Assembly: GCF_003719195.1 (NCBI RefSeq)
Contig: NZ_CP024996.1
Coordinates: 868,001 to 932,000, forward strand
Source: Herbaspirillum rubrisubalbicans
GTDB lineage: Bacteria; Pseudomonadota; Gammaproteobacteria; Burkholderiales; Burkholderiaceae_D
Direction: 5' to 3'
Length of the DNA: 64,000 nt
Shown here one piece after another: positions 1-7,269 of this stretch; position 1 is the first letter of the stretch; every line of letters begins with the position of its first letter. The notes under the pieces were generated by a model. The model did not search any database. It was not told the DNA's origin and saw nothing but the letters and a program-made list of their open reading frames with translations. The position numbers and the translations under genes were made by a program.

Positions 1-48
1 CGCGTGCAGGCGACGGAATCGCAGGCCCGGAGTGACCGGACAACCTGA
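1..48 (+). CDS. 3' end of an upstream phage gene (partial)
   Basis: Frame 1 is open from the window edge to a TGA at 46-48 (last residues about RVQATESQARSDRTT). A second frame ends at 33-35, so which one is used is not certain. Its place directly upstream of the capsid gene is where a scaffold or head-assembly gene usually lies in T7-like phages, but 15 codons are too few to identify it. Confidence 0.25.
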   Translation, partial: RVQATESQARSDRTT

Positions 49-82
49 AAGGCGAATTCTCAATCACCTTTTGGAGATTCAA

Positions 83-949
83 ATGCCCCAGTCCATTACC
101 CAGGCCTTCGTGCAGCAGTTCGATACCTCTATCCGACTGCAGGCCCAGCAACGTCGTGCGCGCTTCGAACCCCGCGTGACTGATCGCGGCAACATCGTGG
201 GCGAGTCGTTCACTGCGAACCGCCTGGACGTCCTTGCCGACACTCCCGAGAACACCACCCGCCACGGCGACACCGTCTGGTCGGACGCCAACCACACCAC
301 CCGCGTGGCGCTGATGCGCGACTTCTACCAGGCCCTGCCGGTGGACCGTGCCGATGAGCCCAAGGTGCTGGCCAACCCCAGCGGCTCCTACATGGACTCG
401 CTGAACGCTGCCTGGAACCGCCGCAAGGACCAGATCATCTTCTCGGCTGCCATCGGCAATGCACAGGCCAAGGACGGCACCCTCATCGCCTTGCCGTCGA
501 ATCAGATCATCCTGAACGGTGGCACCGGCTTCACCAAGGCCAAGCTGATCACCGCCAAGAAGATCTTCCGTTCGAACGAGGCCGACGAGCAGGCAGATGT
601 GCCGGAAGAACTGAGCATCGCCTACACCTCCGACATGCTGGAAGACATCCTGTCGGATACCACGCTGACCTCGGCCGACTTCATGGCCGTGAAGATGCTG
701 CAGTCCGGTGATGTCTCGGGCAAGTGGATGGGCTTCAACTGGGTGCCCTACGAGAAGGTGCAGAACACTGCGGGCGTGCTGCGCACCATGGCCTGGGCCA
801 AGTCCTCGATCCACTTCGGTACCGGCTTCTTCGAAGGTCGTGCGCAGCGCCGTGGCGACAAGAAGGACACGCTGCAGCTGTCGGCCGCCGGCTCGGTGGG
901 CGCCGTCCGCGTCTGGGACTACGGCGTCGTGGCCATCGACTTCGTGTAA
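83..949 (+). CDS. phage major capsid protein
   Basis: A 288-residue protein of the roughly 300-residue capsid family found in podovirus-like prophages. It has a polar N-terminus rich in Gln/Arg, a central alpha/beta region and a hydrophobic C-terminus ending VWDYGVVAIDFV. I choose the ATG at 83 because GGAG lies at 73-76 with good spacing; the longer reading from 32 adds 17 residues that look non-coding and has no ribosome binding site. It sits first in the structural block, followed after 46 bp by a second head gene and then a terminator, as the capsid gene does in T7. No cleavable prodomain is evident. Assignment rests on overall resemblance and context. Confidence 0.8.
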   Translation: MPQSITQAFVQQFDTSIRLQAQQRRARFEPRVTDRGNIVGESFTANRLDVLADTPENTTRHGDTVWSDANHTTRVALMRDFYQALPVDRADEPKVLANPSGSYMDSLNAAWNRRKDQIIFSAAIGNAQAKDGTLIALPSNQIILNGGTGFTKAKLITAKKIFRSNEADEQADVPEELSIAYTSDMLEDILSDTTLTSADFMAVKMLQSGDVSGKWMGFNWVPYEKVQNTAGVLRTMAWAKSSIHFGTGFFEGRAQRRGDKKDTLQLSAAGSVGAVRVWDYGVVAIDFV

Positions 950-995
950 CCCAGCCCTGACATCAACCTCATTCACTCATTGAAAGGAGCCAGTC

Positions 996-1454
996 ATGGC
1001 TGAAGTCAACACCACCCAGGGCGCGAAGATCGTGAACCGCACCCCCAAGCTGCTGCCGCATGAATCCTTCGGCCGCAAGCGCATCCTGGCCGCAAAGATG
1101 CCGGCGGCTTTCGCCCAGCTGGCGATCAACGACACGATCTTCATCGGTCGTGTCCCTTCCGGCAGCCGCTTCACCCTGAACAGCAAGGTGAGCTGCGCCG
1201 CTGGTACTGCCAGCTCGACCATCGACATCGGCATCCGCTCGACCGCCACCGGTACCGTCATCGATGCGGATGGCCTGGCCGCTTCCGTGAACACCAATGC
1301 CGCCGGCCAGAAGGATGCCAATACCGGCGCCTTGATCGCCAGCGGTGCCGAGTATGTGACCACGGAAGAGGTGGATGTCTATGCCACCGTGACCGGCGCA
1401 GTGCTGCAAGCCAACCAGGCGCTGAAGTTCGAAATCGAGTACGTCAACGACTGA
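996..1454 (+). CDS. phage head protein, possible capsid decoration protein
   Basis: A 152-residue protein starting at an ATG behind an excellent ribosome binding site (GAAAGGAG at 984-991). It is rich in Thr, Ala, Ser and Val, with alternating hydrophobic residues that suggest an all-beta fold and no membrane segment (for example the stretch around TFIGRVPSGSRFTLNSKVSC). In related phages a small beta-rich protein directly after the capsid gene decorates or stabilises the head; that role is inferred here from position, size and composition. It shares a transcript with the capsid gene and is the last gene before the terminator at 1497-1525. Confidence 0.55.
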   Translation: MAEVNTTQGAKIVNRTPKLLPHESFGRKRILAAKMPAAFAQLAINDTIFIGRVPSGSRFTLNSKVSCAAGTASSTIDIGIRSTATGTVIDADGLAASVNTNAAGQKDANTGALIASGAEYVTTEEVDVYATVTGAVLQANQALKFEIEYVND

Positions 1455-1496
1455 TCGATCCTGCTGCTGTCTCGTCCCGCCCGTGCGGGTTTATCC

Positions 1497-1525
1497 AAAC
1501 CGGGGGCCTTGCTCCCGGTTTTTTT
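1497..1525 (+). terminator. rho-independent terminator after the capsid block
   Basis: An 8-bp stem (AAACCGGG at 1497-1504, CCCGGTTT at 1514-1521) with a 9-base loop runs into seven T residues (1519-1525). It lies between the two head genes and the tail genes, the position of T7 terminator T-phi. The next gene starts only 11 bp after the T-run. Confidence 0.85.
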
Positions 1526-1536
1526 GATGGTGCCCC

Positions 1537-2103
1537 ATGCCAAGTGCCGTTTCCATCTGCTCCAATGCCTTGCTCAAGCTCGGCGCCAAGACGATTGCCT
1601 CCTTTGCGGAGGGAAGCGATCACGCCACGCTGGCCAGCAACCTATTCCCATCCGTGCGCGATTCCATGCTGCGTGCTCACTACTGGAATTGCGCCATCAA
1701 GCGCGTGCTGCTTTCACCGCTGACCCAGACCCCGGCCTTCGACTTCGCCTACCAGTTCTCTCTGCCGGGCGACTGGATTCGCACCGTGCAGGTCGGCCGC
1801 AAGGGGTACCAGATTCCATACCGCAGCGAGGGCCGCAACATCCTGTCGGATGCTGCCCAGCTACCGCTGGTCTATGTTTTCAGGAACGAGAACCCGGCAT
1901 CGTGGAGCACGAATTTCATTCGAGTGATGGAGCAGGCCATGGCCGCAGAAATGGCCTACGCCGTGACGGCCTCCAGCAGCCTGCGGGACAGCATGAATGC
2001 TGAACTGCAGCAGATGCTCAAGGTGGCCAAGGCCATCGACGGCCAGGACGATCCGCCGGAAGAGTTCGAAGAGGGCTCCCTGGTCGAATCGCGGTTCTCT
2101 TGA
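1537..2103 (+). CDS. tail tubular protein A-like (T7 gp11 family)
   Basis: A 188-residue protein. The N-terminal pattern SAVSICSNALLKLGAKTI, an early LRAHYWNCAIKR helix, and the later YRSEGRNILSDA and YVFRNENPASWS segments fit the gp11-like adaptor/tail-tube A family. In T7 this protein forms the ring between the portal and the nozzle. Length matches T7 gp11 (196 residues). The ATG at 1537 has only a weak Shine-Dalgarno sequence and lies 11 bp past the terminator T-run, so expression probably depends on readthrough or a promoter I cannot recognise. It is followed after 15 bp by tail tube B. Confidence 0.75.
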   Translation: MPSAVSICSNALLKLGAKTIASFAEGSDHATLASNLFPSVRDSMLRAHYWNCAIKRVLLSPLTQTPAFDFAYQFSLPGDWIRTVQVGRKGYQIPYRSEGRNILSDAAQLPLVYVFRNENPASWSTNFIRVMEQAMAAEMAYAVTASSSLRDSMNAELQQMLKVAKAIDGQDDPPEEFEEGSLVESRFS

Positions 2104-2118
2104 GGAAAGGGGACTGAC

Positions 2119-4293
2119 ATGCCGCGCGTCAACATCATCCAAACCAATTTCACCGCAGGCGAAATCACCCCGCGCTGCTTCGGCCGCGTCGATATCGCCC
2201 GGTACCAGAATGGCGCCGAGTCCCTGGAAAACTGCATGGTGACCATCCACGGCGGCGCATTCCGCCGCTACGGCAGTGGATATCAGGCCGCTGCCAAGAT
2301 CGCTGAACGAATCTGCCGCCTGATCCCGTTCGTCTTCAGCACCACCCAGGCCTACATTCTGGAGTTCGGCCATCAGTACGTGCGCTTCTTCAACCAGGGC
2401 GGCGGCCAGATTATCTCGGGCGGTGTACCGTTGGAACTGACGACGCCTTATACCGAAGACATGCTGCGCCAGATCGATTTCACCCAGGGCGCAGACACCA
2501 TGTTGATTTTCCATCCCGATGTCCCGACTCAGATGCTGCGCCGGCTGGGCGCAGCGTCCTGGCGCCTGGAGGCCGCGCCATTCACCACCGTTCCCTTTGA
2601 TGAGGTAGGCGAGCGCTTCAATACCGCGCTCACGATCAACGATCCAACTGTGGGCGGGAGCCGCACCTTCACGGCCGGCGCCGGAGTGTTCTTGCTGGGG
2701 GACCGCGACCGGCGTATCACGTATGAGGGCGGCAGCGCGATCATCACCGGTTTCAACAGTGCCAATCAGCTGGTGGGCACGATCACCTCTCCATTCCCGG
2801 GGACTAGCGTTCCTGCCAATGAGTGGGTGCTGGAGGACTCGCCGCAGGATGCAATCACGCCAGGCGCAAAGGATCCTGTCGGCATCACCATTTCTGTTAC
2901 CTCGACGGGGGATGCATTCCGGGCATCGATGGTCGGCCGGTTCATTGAAATCAACAGCGGACTGCTGTATGTCAATGGCTTTGTGAACGCGCAGAGCATC
3001 CAGGCCAATATCATCAAGGCACTCGATTCGGTGACCGGCGCTCCCAAGGGTGCCTGGAAGCTCCTCGGCGCAATGTGGAACGAGTTTGATGGCTATCCGA
3101 ACACGGGGGCGTTCTACGAGCAGCGCCTTGTTACCGGCGGATCGCGGGGCTATCCGCAAACCATCTGGGGAAGCCAGACGGGCGTCTTCTTCGACTACAC
3201 CATCGGGACCGACGACTCCGACGCTTTCTCGTTCACGCTGCCATCTACCGGCCAGATCAACCCGATCACGCGCATGGCGTCCACTGACGTGCTGCTCATG
3301 ATGACCTACGGCGGCGAGTACACGGCCACCGGTGGGGTGGAGAAGCCGCTGACGCCGACCAATCCGCAGCTCAAGCCGCGCACGCGCTACGGCTGCAACA
3401 ACGTCAAGCCGATCTTGGTCGGTGACGAGCTGATCTATGTGACGCGCTCGGGCAAGAAGGTGCGCGCCATGTCCTACAACTACGCATCCAACAGCTTCCC
3501 GTCCCCCAACATCACCACGCTGGCCGAGCACCTGGTCAAGCCCGGCATCATCGATATGGGGTACCAGCCCGAGCCCGATGGCCGGCTGTGGTGCGTGCGC
3601 ACTGACGGCAAGATCGCCGCGCTGACCATCGATAGAGATGAGGGCGTCACAGCCTGGTCACCGCTGTCTACTGACGGCATTTATGAATCGGTGGCGGTCA
3701 TCCCGAACAACGGTATCGATGAGGTATGGGTAAGCGTGCAGCGCACGATTGATGGCACCGTGCGCCGCTACATTGAGCGCTTCGACGAAAGCCTCCTGAC
3801 CGACGCGGCAATTCTCGGCACGGATGCTACCGGCAAGACGTTATGGACCGGCCTCAATCACTTGGAGGGAAAAGAGGTCGGCGTGCGGGCTGATGGCACC
3901 TATGCCGGGAAATTCACCGTGACCGACGGCGCGATCACGCTCCCGCGCGCGGCCAAGTCCGTGGAAATCGGCATGGTCTACGTGAGCCGGATTGTGCCTC
4001 TTCGCCCCGAGATTCAAACCGGGACCGGTACCGCCCAGGGCAGCAACATGAACACCAGCCAGGCCACTGTGCTGGTGCACGAAACCATCGGCGGCAAGAT
4101 CAACGGCAAGAAGATGACGCAGCGCCGCTTCGGTAGCGACCTGTTGGACAAGGCCATTACGCCGTTTTCCGGCCTGGATCGGATTGGCATCTTGGGCTGG
4201 GAGCGTGGGGATTCGCCGCTGGTCCTGGAGCAGGACGAGCCGCTGCCGTTCCATGTTCTGTGTGTCGTCCGTCAATTCACGGTGAACTCATGA
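2119..4293 (+). CDS. tail tubular protein B-like (T7 gp12 family, nozzle)
   Basis: A 724-residue structural protein, close to T7 gp12 (794). The start MPRVNIIQTNFTAGEITPRC is characteristic of nozzle or stabilisation proteins, which begin with a sequence around NFTAGE(I/L)SP and continue with a gene-specific beta-propeller-like body. The ribosome binding site GAGGAAAGGGG lies at 2102-2112. In the virion it extends the tail below tail tube A and binds the fibres. Its stop codon overlaps the start of the GNAT gene (ATGA at 4290), so the two are translationally coupled. Confidence 0.75.
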   Translation: MPRVNIIQTNFTAGEITPRCFGRVDIARYQNGAESLENCMVTIHGGAFRRYGSGYQAAAKIAERICRLIPFVFSTTQAYILEFGHQYVRFFNQGGGQIISGGVPLELTTPYTEDMLRQIDFTQGADTMLIFHPDVPTQMLRRLGAASWRLEAAPFTTVPFDEVGERFNTALTINDPTVGGSRTFTAGAGVFLLGDRDRRITYEGGSAIITGFNSANQLVGTITSPFPGTSVPANEWVLEDSPQDAITPGAKDPVGITISVTSTGDAFRASMVGRFIEINSGLLYVNGFVNAQSIQANIIKALDSVTGAPKGAWKLLGAMWNEFDGYPNTGAFYEQRLVTGGSRGYPQTIWGSQTGVFFDYTIGTDDSDAFSFTLPSTGQINPITRMASTDVLLMMTYGGEYTATGGVEKPLTPTNPQLKPRTRYGCNNVKPILVGDELIYVTRSGKKVRAMSYNYASNSFPSPNITTLAEHLVKPGIIDMGYQPEPDGRLWCVRTDGKIAALTIDRDEGVTAWSPLSTDGIYESVAVIPNNGIDEVWVSVQRTIDGTVRRYIERFDESLLTDAAILGTDATGKTLWTGLNHLEGKEVGVRADGTYAGKFTVTDGAITLPRAAKSVEIGMVYVSRIVPLRPEIQTGTGTAQGSNMNTSQATVLVHETIGGKINGKKMTQRRFGSDLLDKAITPFSGLDRIGILGWERGDSPLVLEQDEPLPFHVLCVVRQFTVNS

Positions 4294-4748
4294 TCCGGCC
4301 GGCGACATTGGATGATCTGAGGGCCATCGTCCTCATGGGGGAGGCCCTCCATCGGGAAAGCCCACGCTGGTCACGCCTGACCTACAGCCGAGCAAAGGCG
4401 GCGGACATGCTTGCGCGCCTGATCACCCAGCCCTGGGGCCTGGTGCTGGTGGCCGAAGTGGATGGCGAAATCATCGGAGGCATCGCGGCGATCGCCACCA
4501 GCCACTGGAGCAGCACCGATGTGGTGGCAGAGGAAGTCAGCTTCTTCATGAAACCGGAGCATCGAGGCAGCTTGGCCGCGGCGCGCCTGATCTGCTGCAT
4601 GAAGAAGTGGGCAGAACTGAAAGGGGCTGTATGGCTCCACGCCGGCACGTCGACTGGCGTCAATCCTGAAAGAACGGCCCAGCTCTACGAGAAGCTGGGT
4701 TTTACACGTTGTGCAATCGGCTTGGAGGTACTGAACGATGGGAATTGA
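4290..4748 (+). CDS. GNAT-family N-acetyltransferase in the virion operon
   Basis: A 152-residue protein starting MIRPATLDDLRAIVLMGEAL, the usual beta1-alpha1 of GNAT enzymes. A central AEVDGEIIGGIAAI segment follows, then EEVSFFMKPEHRG (the acetyl-CoA pyrophosphate-binding region, here modified to EHRGSLAAARL) and a C-terminal AQLYEKLGFTRC, the typical last GNAT helix and strand. The ATG at 4290 overlaps the upstream stop, and its 3' end overlaps the next gene by 11 bases, so it is embedded in the tail/core operon. Substrate is unknown. Acetylation of a host or virion protein is possible, but nothing in the sequence says which. Confidence 0.8.
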   Translation: MIRPATLDDLRAIVLMGEALHRESPRWSRLTYSRAKAADMLARLITQPWGLVLVAEVDGEIIGGIAAIATSHWSSTDVVAEEVSFFMKPEHRGSLAAARLICCMKKWAELKGAVWLHAGTSTGVNPERTAQLYEKLGFTRCAIGLEVLNDGN

Positions 4749-5262
4749 GACTTCGGCAATTATTTTGCTGGCCGCCACTGCGGCTGGTGCCTATTCGACG
4801 CTGGAGGCCGGGCGGAAGCAGGCCAACGCGCAGCAAGCCCAGCAGCAGGAGCTGGTGAATCAGGCTGCCTATGACAAGGACGCAGCCGTGGCGCAGGCCG
4901 ACAAGATCCGCCGGGCGGCGGCCCAGCAGCAGAGCCAAGCCCGCGCGCAGCTCGCCGGCAGCGGTGCGGCGGTGGGCGAGGGGACTGCCGTCACGATCAA
5001 CGACACGATCGACCTGAATGCCAACCAGGACGCATATACAGCGCTGCTCAGCGGCAGCCGGTCGGCTGGCACTTCGCTGCGCCAGGCCTCTGCCTATGGC
5101 CAGGCTGCCGCAGATTCGGCCAGCGCCAGCTACCTGAACGCGGCGTCCTCGGTGCTGGCGACCGGGGCCGCCATCGGAAAAGGCTGGAAAACGCCTGCGA
5201 GCAGTGCGCCCAGCAGCCTCGGCAGTGGAATTACTGCGCCGGCCAACGCCCTGATCGGCTGA
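4738..5262 (+). CDS. internal virion protein, T7 gp14-like
   Basis: A 174-residue protein with a short hydrophobic N-terminus (TSAIILLAATAAGAYSTL, residues 5-22), a long Gln/Ala-rich helical region that is probably coiled coil (residues 25-75), and a Gly/Ala/Ser-rich C-terminus. This is the usual plan of podovirus internal core or ejection proteins such as T7 gp14 (196 residues), which enters the host outer membrane during DNA ejection. It lies directly upstream of two larger core-protein genes, as in T7. The start overlaps the GNAT gene. Confidence 0.7.
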   Translation: MGIETSAIILLAATAAGAYSTLEAGRKQANAQQAQQQELVNQAAYDKDAAVAQADKIRRAAAQQQSQARAQLAGSGAAVGEGTAVTINDTIDLNANQDAYTALLSGSRSAGTSLRQASAYGQAAADSASASYLNAASSVLATGAAIGKGWKTPASSAPSSLGSGITAPANALIG

Positions 5263-5274
5263 CAAGGACGAAAA

Positions 5275-7269
5275 ATGCAAATCAATCTTGGCAATTTCGG
5301 CAATGCCGTAGCGCAGCCCGAGCGTGCGGCGCCAGTGCAGGCGAACACCGCCACCGAGCAGGCGCTGGGCAATGTGGCGCGCGCAGGCCAGCAGTTGGCC
5401 GTCACTTTCCAGCAGGTCGACGAGCAGAAGCAGCGCATGCAGGCGGCTTCATCCCTGGCCAGCCTGAACAACGATCTGCACGATATCTACGACTCGGTCT
5501 CTCGCGATGTGCAGGCTGGCGTGATCAAGCCCGAGAACGCCGTCGATGCCTACAACGGCCGGGCCGCAGATGCACGCAAGGCGCGGACCGATGGCCTGAC
5601 GCCGTACCAGATCGAGACCATGGATCCGCACTTGACCAGTACCATGGGCACGCTGACGCGCAACCTGCAGGGCGTGGCGATCAAGAAGACTCAGGACGAT
5701 ATCGGCGCCGATCTGCTCAACACTGGCGAGACCTTGCAGCGCCAGGCCATGCGCGATATGCCGGGAGCAATCGCCCAGTATAAGGACATGGTCAACATCA
5801 TGGGTCCGAAGGCTGGATGGAACGAACTGCAGATGGCAAAAGCGATTCAGGGCTTTACAGAAAACGCTTCGTTCAACTTCGCCAATGCCACCCTGGAGGG
5901 CGCCGCGCAAACCGGCGACAAGGCGCTGGTGCAGGACGCGCTGGCGAAAATCCAGGGGCCGGATGGCGAAATGATCGACCCGCACAAGCGCACGTCGCTG
6001 ATTACCAAGGCCTACGGCTACATCAACGGTATCGACGCGGCGGCACAGCGCGATGCTGACCGTGCGCAGCGGGAGCAGCAGGCCCGTGAGAATGCGGCAG
6101 TGGATGTCTACAACTCCAATTACGATATGGCAATGAAAGGCCGCTACCTGTCGACCGAGGCCATCAATGCCCTTGCTGAAGCAACTGCCGGTACCAAGAT
6201 GGCCGGCCAGGCGCAGGAGTTGGTCAAGTCGCAAGCCAAAATTGCCGGATTTGCCTCGATGTCTCTACCGGAGATGCGCGCCACTGTGGAGCGTATGAAC
6301 GCCGCCGGTTCTGATCCGAAAATCGGTGTGACTCCGCTGGAACAGAAAGTTACCGAGCAGTTCAAGAGCATCCTGTCCGCCAGCGAGAAGGCCTATGCCG
6401 AGAATCCTTGGCAGGCGGCGCAAGAGCGTGGCGCGATCAAGGATGCACCGACCATCCAGCTGAACAACATTGATGACGCCGTGCAGGTGCTACGGCAGCG
6501 CATGAGCGTTATCGGCCAGGTCGAGATCAAAGCCGGGCGCAAGGTGTCGCCGCTCCAGCCCGAAGAAGCCAGCCAGATTGCCCGGGTGATCCGCATGCTT
6601 CCCCCAGATCAGCAGTCTGGCGCTCTGGCCAGCATCGGGACCATCGTTCCAGATGCCGACCGCCTGGCCGCCCTGGCCAAGCAGATGCACGACAAGGACA
6701 ACGTGCTGGGCATGGCCATGATGCTGGCGGGCGACCGCACCACGCAGGGCCGCTACAGCAGCGAGCTGCTGCTGCGCGGAGACAGGGCGATCAAGGACAA
6801 GGCCATCATGATGGACACGGCCAAGGAAACCGGCTGGCGCGGCAGCATCGCAAACCTGGTGGGGGACGCCTTCCCTAATCAGGAGGTGCGGCAGCAGGTC
6901 ATCGACTCGGCATACCTGATCAATGCTGGCATCGTGGCTGATGGTGGAAGCTCGGACCCTGCCCGGGCATTGCGCCTGACCGTCGGCAGCATCGTGGAGC
7001 GCAACGGCGTCAAGGTACCGCTGCCGCGCGGCATGGAAGAGGGTGATTTCGAAAAGCGCCTGAAGGCGGTCACCGCTGCCGATATCGCCGCCCAGACTAC
7101 GGATAAGGTCTATGCCGGTGCCCAGGCTATCCCGGTTGCCGACTTCGTCAAGCAGCTCCCCAATGCCGCCCTCGTCAGCGCTGGCCAGGGCCGGTACAAC
7201 GTCAAGGCCGGCGGCACGCTGGTGACGAACAGCCAGGGCCAGCGGATCACCATCAGGATTTCCCCATGA
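5275..7269 (+). CDS. internal virion protein, T7 gp15-like
   Basis: A 664-residue, almost entirely alpha-helical protein without a membrane segment or recognisable enzyme motif. The N-terminus (MQINLGNFGNAVAQPERAAP) is followed by Gln/Asp-rich helices. Size and place, second of the core-protein genes between gp14-like and the transglycosylase protein, match T7 gp15 (747 residues), which forms the periplasmic tunnel for DNA entry together with gp16. Sequence resemblance to gp15 itself cannot be judged by eye, so the call rests on synteny. The 3' end overlaps the next start by 4 bases (ATGA at 7266). Confidence 0.65.
   Translation: MQINLGNFGNAVAQPERAAPVQANTATEQALGNVARAGQQLAVTFQQVDEQKQRMQAASSLASLNNDLHDIYDSVSRDVQAGVIKPENAVDAYNGRAADARKARTDGLTPYQIETMDPHLTSTMGTLTRNLQGVAIKKTQDDIGADLLNTGETLQRQAMRDMPGAIAQYKDMVNIMGPKAGWNELQMAKAIQGFTENASFNFANATLEGAAQTGDKALVQDALAKIQGPDGEMIDPHKRTSLITKAYGYINGIDAAAQRDADRAQREQQARENAAVDVYNSNYDMAMKGRYLSTEAINALAEATAGTKMAGQAQELVKSQAKIAGFASMSLPEMRATVERMNAAGSDPKIGVTPLEQKVTEQFKSILSASEKAYAENPWQAAQERGAIKDAPTIQLNNIDDAVQVLRQRMSVIGQVEIKAGRKVSPLQPEEASQIARVIRMLPPDQQSGALASIGTIVPDADRLAALAKQMHDKDNVLGMAMMLAGDRTTQGRYSSELLLRGDRAIKDKAIMMDTAKETGWRGSIANLVGDAFPNQEVRQQVIDSAYLINAGIVADGGSSDPARALRLTVGSIVERNGVKVPLPRGMEEGDFEKRLKAVTAADIAAQTTDKVYAGAQAIPVADFVKQLPNAALVSAGQGRYNVKAGGTLVTNSQGQRITIRISP

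Noticed and set aside
1861..3531. 556-codon minus-strand frame across the tail tube genes
   Set aside because: Lies antisense to the tail tube A and B genes, has no ribosome binding site, and its His/Arg/Gly-rich composition is that of a GC-rich shadow.
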